NCBI GenBank assembly: GCA_019614645.1
Contig: JABWDB010000001.1
Span: forward strand, 26,839,501 to 26,903,500
DNA from: Stratiolaelaps scimitus
Lineage: Eukaryota > Arthropoda > Arachnida > Mesostigmata > Laelapidae
Length of the DNA: 64,000 nucleotides
Direction of reading: 5' to 3'
Positions 37,252-48,277 of this stretch are shown here, one piece after another (position 1 is the stretch's first letter; each line of letters begins with the position of its first letter). The translations under genes and the position numbers were made by a program. Below the pieces are notes generated by a model. The model saw nothing but the letters and a program-made list of their open reading frames with translations, made no database searches and had not been told where the DNA came from.

Positions 37252-38636
37252 AACATATAGTAACTTATAAAACTGGTTCTGACCTTGAAAAACTGGTTCC
37301 GGCCAGGTTTGAGGCGCACCTCGACACGGCAAGGTTTTTCTCGTCCTGTCAATTCGGTTTTCGTAAGTCACGGTCCACGGAGCTTGCCTTAGCGCATCTG
37401 TATCAGGAGATCGTGAACTCCATCGAGAAGGGCCAACTATGCCTTGGCGTATTTTTGGATGTGTCGGCCGCTTTCAACTGCCTCCGGCACTCCTACTTCC
37501 TTCAGATGCTGGAGAAGTTAGGCTGTGCTTCCACGGTCGTCGCGTGGTTCCGCTCGTACCTGCTCGATCGGCAGCAAGCTGTGAGGGTTGGAGATGTTGA
37601 ATCTTCTCCGCAGGTGATTAACATTGGTACGCCACAGGGCTCTATTCTGGGCCCGTTCATGTTCATCATCCTAATTAACTTCATCTTTCTGAAGACGGTA
37701 TCGCTCAAGGCGTGCAGGGCAATTACGTACTCCGATGATACTTCCCTATTGTTTCGTATTCGGCATTCCGAGATTCTGGGAGACGTGGAGGAAGCTCTCA
37801 CTGTCGTCGAGGTAGTGGTGGGGCTATTTGAAAGGTTCGGTCTGGTCATCAACGCAGGGAAAACAGGCATTACCCTGTTCCGCTCTCCGCACAGACCCGG
37901 CATGACCGGCCCTGTTCAGTTTCGCGGCCTGTGTCTGGCTCTGTCCCCGTCCGTGAAATACTTAGGTCTGACTGTGCATGAGACTCTCAAATGGTGGAGT
38001 CATCTGGGGACACTGCTGCCCAAGTGCTACGCGGTCATCGCATCGATCCGTCGCCTTAGAGAACTGGGCGTGCCGTCGAAGTGTCTAATTCTCTTGTACA
38101 AAACACTATTTGTGCCTCTGATATGCTATGGGCTGTCCATATGGGGTGGTGGCTTCAGCGGGATCCTTCATCGCGTCCAGATCACTCAGAACGATGCCCT
38201 CAGGGCAGTGTTTGGTAGACAGCGTAGATATTCGGTTCCCGACCTCTTCAGAGATCTCGACCTCCTACCAATTGGGGCGTGGTACACCGTCCATGTAGCG
38301 GTCCTAGCTTTTAAGATGGTCAGAGGTACCATTTCGGAAGAGATATCATTTCCAATCACCGCGGCCGCCAGTCGCTCTACCCGTCGTGCCACTAGATTTG
38401 AGATGCCTTTTACTGTTAGAGAGTCTAGTCGCCATGCTCTGGCTTACCGACTACCAGCGGTCTGGACCTCACTCCCTCCGGAGATTCGGGTCCTCCCCTC
38501 AGTAAAATTATTTGCCCGTGAATTAAAAAAAGAATTGCGTACACGCAGTAATTATATTACCGGTGAATTGTTTCTGCGACCCGATGGCTTTATTGTAATT
38601 ATTCTGCTACTGTGTATATATTTTACTTGTCAATAA
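37252..38636 (+). CDS. LINE reverse transcriptase, N-terminally truncated but otherwise open
   Basis: After an upstream in-frame stop at 37249-37251 the frame is open for 461 codons and has no natural start. In order it shows FGFRKSRSTELAL, motif A FLDVSAAFN, motif B GTPQGSILGP, motif C YSDDTSLLF (a YADD variant with serine) and KYLGLTV. LYKTLFVPLICYG and a thumb-like tail follow. These are the conserved blocks of a LINE reverse transcriptase, which copies its own RNA at a nicked target. The catalytic aspartates are present and no internal stop or frameshift is seen, suggesting a fairly recent insertion. It is not expected to move by itself without endonuclease and ORF1. It lies tail to tail with the receptor gene at 39.7 kb. 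Confidence 0.85.
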
Positions 38637-38900
38637 TTGTGTTAATGATCGACGAATATACCTGTATATATTGTTAAACTTTGAATAGTGGGCAATTACA
38701 GCAATAGCTGTCATTCGACTGCCACAGATCCCTGTCACGGGGACTAAATATGCGCAGTGGACTGTGGTGTGGCTGGTTTTTACAATTATTTTATTTTTTT
38801 TCAGATTGTCCTGACCGTGTTCTAAGTCAGATTATCCTGATCTTGTTTTATACACACCTTTATCATATTTTTTTTTGCGAGAACTTAAGCATTAAAAATA
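37252..38900 (+). mobile_element. 5'-truncated non-LTR retrotransposon (LINE, Jockey/CR1-like)
   Basis: It begins abruptly within the reverse-transcriptase domain and runs through the stop at 38634-38636 into a 3' untranslated region that ends near a T-rich stretch followed by GCGAGAACTTAAGCATT. 5' truncation with a retained 3' end is the usual outcome of target-primed reverse transcription. No endonuclease or ORF1 is present. Confidence 0.75.
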
Positions 38901-39740
38901 CAATGCAAGTAATACAATTTTTCTACTGATCCTCTAATTATTGTGTATTTAAAGACCGTTCAACAGATGTAACTGTAGGACAACTTCTAGTACTCTACCT
39001 GTGATACCTTTCGAAGAACTCGGATCTGGCATACAAGCTTTGAGAACGATATAGGATTTATTAAATTTGGATATTACCATTTTCTCGAGAGCTTTAAGGC
39101 TGACTTTACAATAAGTGCCCTGGCACGACTCTGTCGGTTCTAGATCATTAGCGTGTTCTGTCTTTTGGGTTTATTAAGGAATCACTAATTCATCCTCTAT
39201 GTTACCCTGGCATCGTCTATAACGCAAAAAAATCGGAAAATACTTTAATTTAATTACGAGGCTACAGCTTATATAATGTGGATTTTTACTAATGCATGCC
39301 GGATAACCACCCGGCTACAGGCTGTGAAATACAGGCTAAATTATGAATATAATGGGTAGTGACCGTTCACTAAATGAAAATGAAGTAGTATAATGATGTG
39401 TAGTTGTTCTAGATTTTATTCTACTAATCAGTTTATTTTCCAACAGACTTGCCAATACAGCGAATGTTCCATACGTACGGTTCTCCTCGTTAGCAACTCG
39501 CCTAGCTAAGTCCAATCGAACACGCCACGTGGCACCCAATTCATTACAGTACATGAGAGTCGGTACGATGTACGGGCTTGCAAGCATAATGATTCGATTT
39601 CAACGAATCCAATATTTCTAAGATATGGTCATGTGGACTCTCGAAAATCGTCCGACGGACAAAAAATTGGCCCGTATTCACATGGAACTAATAATATATC
39701 CAGTTCGTCTCAACGCTCAGAACGCTTTGCGTACACACGT
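38901..39740. other. AT-rich spacer, probably including the 3' UTR of the receptor gene
   Basis: The spacer separates the LINE from the minus-strand receptor stop at 39743-39741. A minus-strand AATAAA at 39420-39415 is a possible poly(A) signal for the receptor. Nothing else is recognised. Confidence 0.35.
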
Positions 39741-42700
39741 TCAAGCAGCAGCTAATCGGCGGCGTTGCCACAAGTAGGCTAACATCTCAGTGACGAAAAC
39801 AATTAACGCGATCACTGATCCACCTACGAGCATCAGAAAGAAGAAGATATAATCATCAATTTGCATTGTCTGTCCTTCGCCTGAGCTGATCGAGGCGCCT
39901 GTCTTGGGCATCACGTAACACGGCGAGTTGGCTGGATCAATAGAGAACCGCGGAATCCAAGGCACGTCGCCCTGCTCCAGCCAACGAAGCCTATGGGAAT
40001 CAGTAGAAATCAAAATAGCAAGAGAAAAGCAGGGAAAACTATTATAGTTGAGTAGTTCGCGACACCGGTGAGACTGAGTCGAAAACAATGGTTAACATGC
40101 GCAACTAATTCAGATGAGAAGAGATTTCTAGATGCTTTTTTTTGTACTATACAATATTCTGTACAATATAGAAAACTCGGGTTTATCACGAGGGTATGTC
40201 CACGATTATTTGTGTGTCGACCCTCTGGCCAGGGTGACTTGACGATACTACAGCTTAAGGCGATTTTAACAGCTTCAGTAAGCTGACCCACAACGGAGTG
40301 CCTATCGAATGTGGTAAACTAATTGTGCACATGTGATGTCGAAATGATAAACTTCATAATAATAATAATTCTATCGTCCTTGTGTTTAATAGACTCCTTC
40401 GGAACTCAACGGCGGACCAAATACCTCTTATATTCTCATATACGCCTGCTACCTCACTCCGAACGTGTAATACAGTTTTGTTCGGGCATATTTTGTACAT
40501 ATTTAAATGTTAGGCAGGGCAAGTAATTAGTGGAAGTTTGCCCTTCCCAAGTGGTGTAAAAACAAAAAAAACCTACCTTAATATGCAGACGATCGCTGAT
40601 AAGCATCCTATTTTTCTGGTGGTATTGATTAAATATCTAAAGTTCCGGCAGCACAAATATTTACTCTAGGCTAACGTTAGCATACCACGACCACTGTCAA
40701 TACACAATGAAAACATATTTCAACTATTGTATTAGCTAGACGAGGGTCATTAATTGCAAGTCGGCTACAGTATTTATGTAAAATGACTACCGTGGACGCC
40801 AGCTTTCCATTGGATGCACCTCGGAACGCGAACGTGCGAACACGATTGTCAGTATGCTCGTTATATCGCTCGAACAATATTGAACGGATATCCTACCTTT
40901 TATCAATCTCCTTGATGAGAGTCTGGTTGATCTTAAGGCGATAATACCACGTCATATGAGCCAAGCAGGGCACCTCCGGAGCAGTATAGAAATAATGGTC
41001 CTTAACCAATGGACAAAGGCGCGGAAGCATAAACTTGAAGCCAAACTCGTCCGTGAACAGTATTCCTCGACGAGTTACCATTTTAGTTAGGGTCTCCTGG
41101 ACAAAAAAACTGAGAAATCCATCCTAAAAATTATACACATTATATTGCATAATCAGTGCGTAAATCTCTTTAGACAGACTGGTCACCGGTGCGAATTAAG
41201 ATAAATTGTTGTTGCGACGGCAGGCAACGGCAGCTAACGCACGAAATAGTGACGAGAGTCTATACATAACATACCAAGTAGATTGCACCTTTGGATACAG
41301 CTAACTTCTTCGAAGTGGTCAACTGAACATCGATTTACACCGGATACTGTAGTCTGTTCATGAGCTGTCCGCGACTGTCTGATCAGTTCAACCTATCCGA
41401 TATACTTGACCTTGAACTTGTACTTAACCCACCGTGTAAATGGCACATCCGTTTCGGGCTTAAGTCTTTCATACTGCGCGATTACCTCCTTATGGTATGG
41501 TGCCTTCAAGTTCTGGAAATTTGTGAATGATAGTTCAAATACACGATTTTTCGCGGATCAGCTCTTGTATAATTGAATGTTTGAATTTAAATAAAACTCT
41601 ACGGTGCGAACCTACTTAAGTTGAAGTAAACAGATAATGCTAATAATACAAATTATTATTACGATTATTGCACTCATAATGGAATACCAATCTAATTAGA
41701 GGAACCCAATGGCCTAAATTACAAAAGGACTCTTTTGGGAGTGCTTTTTTTTTCAGCGACATCACAACAGAAAATTGCTAAGCTATTTGTGTTCATTTTC
41801 TCTGTTCATATCATTTCATATTTTGAAAGTTCATTATTTATTTGCTATTTTTCTCACCTAGCTATTTTCTACACAGGCGGCTCGCACCACAATCAGTATT
41901 AGACCAATCTGCATAACTTGGTATATATATATATATATATATAGTGACCAGTGTCATCGGTTAACAGTGGTTTCATTCGGTCGCCTTCTCGACAGTTTCG
42001 ATGATCTAGTATAGTATGGGGAAACGATCAACTGATTGGGATTGGAAAATTCAACAAACATCACAAGCAATATTTAATATGATGATATACATGTAATCAT
42101 AAATGTGCACTCACCGACAATATAAATGGTGTATCGCTATGCATCATAGGCAGAAGATCTGGCCTATCAATGATATCTTTCATCGATCGAATCCGATCCG
42201 TTTCCACTTCAACCATGTAACTTGATTTCAGCGCCGTTTGCATATATGTCGATGTTAAGAACATACCTAAAACAGAGATTGTATGTAGATCAGAGAGTGA
42301 GGCAATTACCGTAGCTGCCGCTCGTTCGGCTGTTGGATTAATTTCGCCTGCGTTCCCCTACGACCGTCAGTGTTATTTGATTGCGGGGCGGAAATCCTTA
42401 TTTTACTCTCAAAAAATTGAGTGACTTCGTTCTAAAGAATGGACATGCATGTGCAGCTAGCAGATAAGCTCACTTGATTATATACATATATATATATATA
42501 TACATATGTAAGTCACACTAACCAGCAATCCACGCTCCAAACACCATCTTTGACGGGAATGTGAGCTGCTCAGCAACGGAACTATTCAGGACATGAGAAG
42601 CTTCCAGGAAGAATGATTGCATGTAGGCCCAAAAGTAAATATGGAAATACTTTCGGAGATGTTCTCGATCGTACACAGCAGAGAACAGTGTGCTCAACGT

Positions 42701-44099
42701 GATGCATACAATCAAAAACAACGTTAACATGGGATAGACCTGGAAGGAATCAAGCACCGTTGTCAGACTGGGAGCGGGGCAATTTTTTATTCTTTGTTTA
42801 CGCTGCAGAAAGATCGCAGGTGGCGAACGCGGCTCTTGTCAGTAGCAAGCACAGAAGGGATAGCAAGTTTGATTTGTAATAACAGATCTGCGTGTGTTCG
42901 CAATTTGAGCCACTGCTCCTCCTGTCTTGGATTGAACGTATTCTCCACGATGGTGGTGGTTCGCAAGTTCGTGCATTAAAGTAGTCGTGGGGATTGCCAG
43001 CGAATTACAATCGACATCAATTCGCGCCGAATTGTGCTGCGAACCTATTTGTATTTGGCGAACGTCAGCAGATATGCATTATAATGGCAGTGGCCTATCG
43101 GCGCTGTCCGGTGTAGGCGGCCAAGCTGACGCGGCGGTTCGGGAGCCGTTTCTCGGCTGCAGTCGTTAATCTGACGCGTTTGTGGATCGAGCATAGCAAT
43201 GACTAATTATTTGATGGGTCACCAGTGCCTTGTAAAGCGTAAGGTTCGTTATATATTTAATTTGTTGCAACCATAACATTGTAGGTTACTACTGAACTTT
43301 CGAACGCTTTGTGGTTCGACAGTTCGATCGATTCTTTAATTGAATGGGTGTCTTTGCTTTCAGTGAGTTGTTCAGCGTACGTTAGATTAACCATCACAAT
43401 CGAGCACCTTCCCTACGTAAGGATTCAGGCTGACCTCGGTGAAGAGTCCTTCTTCGGAGAAGAACGAGTTGGCTTTCTGGAAGCGATCCTTCATTCCCGA
43501 TGTGATTCGCACATTGACGCTTTTTAAAGCATACGCTTTTGGAAAGATGTCGTCGATTGGGTGAGTTCGCACGTTAGGTTGGATCAGCACGTCACACACC
43601 TGACAACAAACATACATTTTAGAGGTTACGTGTGGCGAACACTGGATATAGACCACAGTGCTGTTCTGTGCCTGGATGGCGCCACAGGTGACTCTTTTAA
43701 GTTGGACCCTTGGAATATCCCTTCTAGGCGATCATAGATTTGTACTCTCCCATAAATCAGTCGAAAATCGTTTACAATACTGTGTAGCACTTAATTATAT
43801 CAATTCAATTTTCTTGAAATTGCACAATGGATTGGTTTAATAATCGTTGGAACGAGACTTGTTATCTCATATCGTGTTTCAAAATACCCGCGAACGAGGC
43901 ATACCTCATCGACGAGGTCGCGGTAGCCACCATAGAAGTTCCCGTCGAGGTCCATCATCCCGTACGTTCCGTCGCGGTTAACTTGTACCTTCAAGTTCAT
44001 CCCCATGGCCCAGGTGATGTTGGCAAATATTGAACCTACCAGGCCATGGGCTTTCAAGTCTCCATTGGGTTCCGTCGAGAATATCAAATGCGGAATGAA
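39741..44099 (-). CDS. Divergent ionotropic receptor (variant glutamate receptor family), seven exons
   Basis: Exons in order on the minus strand: 44099-43905, 43599-43435, 42739-42523, 42266-42115, 41512-41429, 41096-40897, 39990-39741. All introns are GT-AG and the exons sum to 1263 bp (421 codons with stop) in one frame. The first two carry the S1 half of the ligand-binding domain (FIPHLIFSTEPNGDLKAHG, NRDGTYGMMDLDGNFYGGY, CDVLIQPNV). The third holds the first membrane helix (VYPMLTLFLIVCITL) and pore segment. The fourth has an M3 helix GMFLTSTYMQTALKSSYMV, where glutamate receptors have SYTANLAAF. Then follow S2, a last helix (FFFLMLVGGSVIALIVF) and a short basic tail ending RRRLAAA. Such receptors are ligand-gated cation channels in sensory neurons. 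The glutamate-binding arginine is not evident. The 5' end is uncertain and no initiator ATG with a signal peptide was found. Confidence 0.82.
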
Positions 44100-44483
44100 C
44101 TTCAGGCACAATGGGAAATGAGGCGAGCAGAAGTTAACAGATCTATCCTAGAACATGTGTCAGACCGGGTACGTATTTTACGTACGTCTTTCAGTATCAT
44201 GCACGTGTTTAGCAAGCACCCAGATATTGCAAACGTGAAATTGTGTGAAACGTGATTTGTACCAAATCAAGTATAGTATTTGATGCTGCAGATGCAACGC
44301 CCCAATACGCCTAATTCTAAAGGTTAACTACGCGAACCGGGATCTTAATAATGATCTAAGTGTATATATATATATAAGTATATGTATACTAGTCAATATA
44401 TAAAGGAAAGCAGTTGAGATTAAGGTCGCTGTTAGCTTACGGTTGGTACAACTTAAAACGGACCCCTAATCAGCATCGCTCAC

Positions 44484-44568
44484 CGAATTTCCATTCTTCT
44501 ACATAGGCATCGCTGTATCTACTGACGGTGCTCTTATGCTCACTCGATGACGAGCGTTCTTCACTGAC
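44484..44568 (-). CDS. Candidate upstream exon of the ionotropic receptor
   Basis: An AG acceptor (GTTTGCAG) is followed by a frame reading VSEERSSSSEHKS and ending YVEEWKFG at a good GTGAGC donor. The exon is 85 bp and leaves one base over, whereas the next exon as chosen starts at a codon boundary. Either that next exon uses a later acceptor, such as one at GGAG before the LKAHG segment, or this exon belongs elsewhere. The frame also extends 33 codons upstream. Evidence is splice sites and position only. Confidence 0.3.
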
Positions 44569-44825
44569 CTGCAAACCACAGCCGATAATCGTCTGGTTTT
44601 GGAACGCCGATTGTCGTTTTATTGGGTACCACGACATCGTTGTGTATGGGCTCAGTGAAGGATGCACTGTACCTCAAAGCACCGTCCTCCTCTGGGCATA
44701 GCAGCCGTCTGTTCCCTCGGAGCGGGAACACCACTTATATAATAGGCGAAATATGATTGCAATCAAGAATCTGTCCACAAGTCGAAATTTCGAGCCCGTA
44801 ATCATCTATTGCGGTCGAACGTTAT

Positions 44826-44992
44826 TCATTTACGCGAACCTTTAGCAATACGGCAAAATGAGCGCGTTAGCAAGTAGCCAAAAGAGTAGGTTGCGATCAA
44901 TGTAAACAAGCTCGTATAGCTTGCAACTGCCATTACAATGTTTGAATATAGATCGTTGTGTAGATTCGTTTGGTCTGAACACACCTCACTAC
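44826..44992 (-). CDS. Possible terminal exon of a second ionotropic receptor
   Basis: Behind an AG acceptor (CACACCACCTTCAG) the frame reads SEVCSDQTNLHNDLY, then a hydrophobic helix (IVMAVASYTSLFTLIATYSFGYLL), then a short basic tail ending in TGA at 44828-44826. This parallels the last exon of the receptor downstream: QT..., hydrophobic helix, short RRR tail, stop. It suggests a tandem paralogue whose earlier exons lie upstream or are lost; none were found up to 46 kb, and a SINE lies at 45.1-45.3 kb. Chance is not excluded. Confidence 0.25.
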
Positions 44993-45104
44993 CTGAAGGT
45001 GGTGTGAACGTTGGCTGAAACCGCTCAGTGACACGATTAAGAGCTTGTTTGCTTATGTGTTTCGCTAAAGGTGTTCTAAGACCACGAGTAGTCGAGCCCG
45101 GCAG

Positions 45105-45290
45105 CCTGGTGGTGCATTCGTGTAAGCCTTGCAACCGTAGGAGATGGACGTAGGTGCACACACGGTCTCGACTCCCAGCATTGCACGGTTACATTCGACC
45201 GTGTGCTCGCCTTGTCAAGACAATGGCGAAAGCGCTACTGTCGACGTTTAATGTTGCCTGAGCGTCAGTCCCGAAAATTTAGTTCGTACA
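45105..45290 (+). mobile_element. Diverged SINE family A copy
   Basis: GGTGGTGCATTCGTGTAAGC, GCCTTGCAACCGTAGGAGAT, a B-box-like GGTCTCGACTCCCAGC, CGACGTTTAATG and CGTCAGTCCCGAAAATTTAG follow the family order with an extra 20-30 bases in the middle. Confidence 0.5.
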
Positions 45291-45890
45291 AGAAGACAAG
45301 AGCAATTCGGAGATGTTTGAAGTATCTTGTTTGAATCACTTTAGGCCTCAGTGAGTCATCAGACGACGTCCTCGGCCCCTATCATTTTCAAGGCTGATAT
45401 TGAAAATTCTATTTCTTGTAGCAAGATTACTTTGTTTTATTTTTTCGTTTTGTTTTGGTTGTCTCATAGACGAATTCGACAGAACTAAAGTAGAGATAAA
45501 TAACCGACTGCAGAGAGCGTTCTACATGAACTTATTGGGAAAGCGTAACAGCGTATGCCCCAAACTCTGCTGCGAGTCCGCGTATTCGTCACAGCTAATT
45601 AATATGCTACTTGTTTTAGCAGTGATACGAAGATCCATGCTCCGCAGCAGCATGAGCATGACCACGCGGTGTGGTCGTTCTTGCGCAGGTTATCAATGCA
45701 CAAGTATCTCTCTCACTCTCTCTCTATTCCTGGGGAATCAACGGGTTGTCTATATTTCGTTCGCATCGTCCCAGTGGGTTCTCATATGCTCGTTCAATGT
45801 ACGAGTGTATGTCTCTCGCTTAACGAGTGCTAGGATAGTGGGGATCCATCTATCTCCCTCTCGCAGCAACGCGGCAACGGTACACAGTTA
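45291..45890. other. Unassigned sequence
   Basis: The 195-codon frame at 45400-45987 (+) starts with TTG and begins with a hydrophobic stretch, but it has no ATG context, no domain, and runs into CT repeats. It is not called as a gene. Confidence 0.4.
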
Positions 45891-46278
45891 TCGGCTCCGT
45901 GTATCGGGAGAACGACACGAGAGGAGGGATAGCCGATTCGTCGCAACAGCTCCTCCTCGCTATTGTGCTACCACTGCACCCTGTTAACGTCTCGGCCGTT
46001 TCGCCCCCCGTTCGCGTTGATATAATCAGGTCAATGCCAGGACAGACTGTCTCGCTGGCTAGCCGTTGGGCCAACGTCTCAGTGGATTCATTCGATTTGT
46101 ATAACTCGCTATTTCTGCCGGTTTTTCTCTCTCTCTCTCTCTCTCTCTCTGTATTCTCCTGCTGAACCGTGCTCTATGCTTCGCGATGCTTCTCGCTCCC
46201 GTTATCGTACATGCCAGCAGGACAGTAGCATGCTGTCCATGGTCATGTATGACCGTGTCGCCTTGGCTGGCGCGGTGT

Positions 46279-46320
<42 letters not shown>

Positions 46321-46860
46321 GGCAGAACCGGCGGCAGCGTCGGCGGCGGCGATGGCGGTAGCAGCGGCAATGTTAGTGATGGTGGCGGCGGCGGTGGTGG
46401 TCGGGATGGCTGTGCCAGCTCAGCTCGTATCGCAGAAGCGGTCCCTCCCTGTCCGCCCTCTCTTACTTCCTTCAGCCATCTCTTCTCGTTGGCAATCGCG
46501 CGATTCGTTGCTGCTGTTGCTGCACCCTGACGAATCACCCATCTGCGTCGGCGACAGAGCCGGCAGCAATGGACCCCCCATCTCCCGCTCTTATACAGAC
46601 CGAGAGGGGAGACGAACTAGGGAGAGGCACTCAGAGTCAGAAGGGCAAGTCGACTGCGACTGCTTGCCGCAGACACGGGACGCGCGATAGTGCTACTACA
46701 CAGCTACTACACCCTACTCCGGCTACAACACCATCGGCTACCCCCGAAGCTACGCTGCTGCAGCAGCAGCAGCAGCAGCAGCATTGAGTGACGCCCGACC
46801 AGCCGAAGCCGACGGGGAAGGCCAGCGAGACAGAAACAGAGAGAGAGTGAGAGAGGATGA
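45890..46860. other. GC-rich island with CT, CAG and GGC repeats
   Basis: Includes (CT)n at 46127-46150, (CAG)12 at 46281-46316, GGCGGC-rich sequence to about 46400 and (CAG)7 at 46761-46781. Frames are open on both strands. The 72-codon plus frame ending at 46787 terminates in a Gln run. No domain. Confidence 0.35.
46281..46316 (+). repeat. (CAG)12 trinucleotide repeat
   Basis: Twelve uninterrupted CAG units. Confidence 0.9.
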
Positions 46861-47519
46861 AAGAGATAGTGGTATTATTGGTGCGATCTGGGGTTAGCCG
46901 GGTGATTCAGGGGCTCAGCGACATCGATCGGTCCCCGCCTCGGTTACTGCTTGCTCGATCCAGAAACAAGATGTACACCTACCCATTGCCCCTCGTCCCG
47001 GTCGTCTTCCGGGGTGCGGGAACCCCACATTCAAGGATGGAACTACCGATGGACGAAACGACTGAATGGATGAATGAATGAATGTACGAACTAACGAAAA
47101 AAAATCATCTCGGGATATTATGACATGAGAGTGGACGGAGATAACTTTGAAATGAAAATGATTTATCTTATAGGAACGGTAACAACAGCATGGATAGGGT
47201 AAATCTACGGTATAGGGACATTATATGTACGTGTTGTGTAAAAAAAGGTGGAAAATTATTCAAACAGTTCACAGTTGTCAGTTGAATATTGCACGTGCGG
47301 TGAATACGAGGGATGCATATAGGGAGAGTATGATCTGCTTGATTTTTGTTACAGCAAGTTATTTAGGAGAATCCTTTAAGCTTAATATGTCATTATTCAT
47401 AGGCATCATTAGATATGTCACAAATAGAGAGAGAGAGAGAAAGAGAAAGAGATGATTGTCAATATTGATGCGACGAGCTGCCTAAGCAGCGGCTATATGG
47501 TGCATATAAAGATGAAGCA
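46861..47519. other. Spacer without recognisable genes
   Basis: Contains GAATG tandem units near 47062-47088 and (GA)n near 47426-47450. Nothing else was recognised. Confidence 0.45.
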
Positions 47520-48245
47520 ATAACTTTCATGAGCTATTCGTGCTGCCAAACAACGACAGTAGCAGCAGGAGCAGCCAGGAAGACGTTTTCCGCATAAACG
47601 CCGGCAGGCAGTTGCTGCCACAACCGGATCGGGTCGGATCTGGCTCGGCTGGTCTCCGCCCCGCTTCTAGGCCGTAAATACCATTAGTCGTTCGAGTTGA
47701 ATTGGGCGTAGCTTGTGCTGGGTATCGACGGATCCAAACAGCCGGCCACGCGTCCCCGAGTCTCCCAAACATCGGAAAGCCATTGTGGATTGGTATGATG
47801 ATAGAGCGAGCCAGCGGCGGGACGCGCCTCCTGGCTGCCGTCATTTGCTGTCGCCTTTGAACGAGCGTTCCGTCTTTCTTCAACGGCAAGAACGATACGG
47901 GGGCTAGCCGAACTCTCTCGGGTACCATTTCTTTCCTCTGTGGCCACATAAGAGACGGATGTCGGATGTCTGCTGACTGGCCACCAGGATGGTAGAAAAC
48001 ACGCCGGCCTGCTTCGCAGGGACAGCCGAGCAGCGACACGGCAACGATGGAGAGATCTCTCGGATAAGTGAAAAACCAACACTACTGAACTCCTCGTTTC
48101 ATCGGAGACGGTGTTGTCCGTCACAGTCACCGTCGCTGAGGCCATCGTCTTTTTTCGAATTCGTCAACATTGTCCTCGTTGTCATATTGACGGCGAGCTG
48201 AAGAGACGGCCGCTCGTGGAGCTCAACTACTCGTGATCTGCTGAC

Positions 48246-48277
<32 letters not shown>

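Noticed and set aside
45400..45987. 195-codon frame beginning with a hydrophobic, signal-like stretch
   Set aside because: Begins at TTG rather than ATG, runs through CT repeats, no domain.
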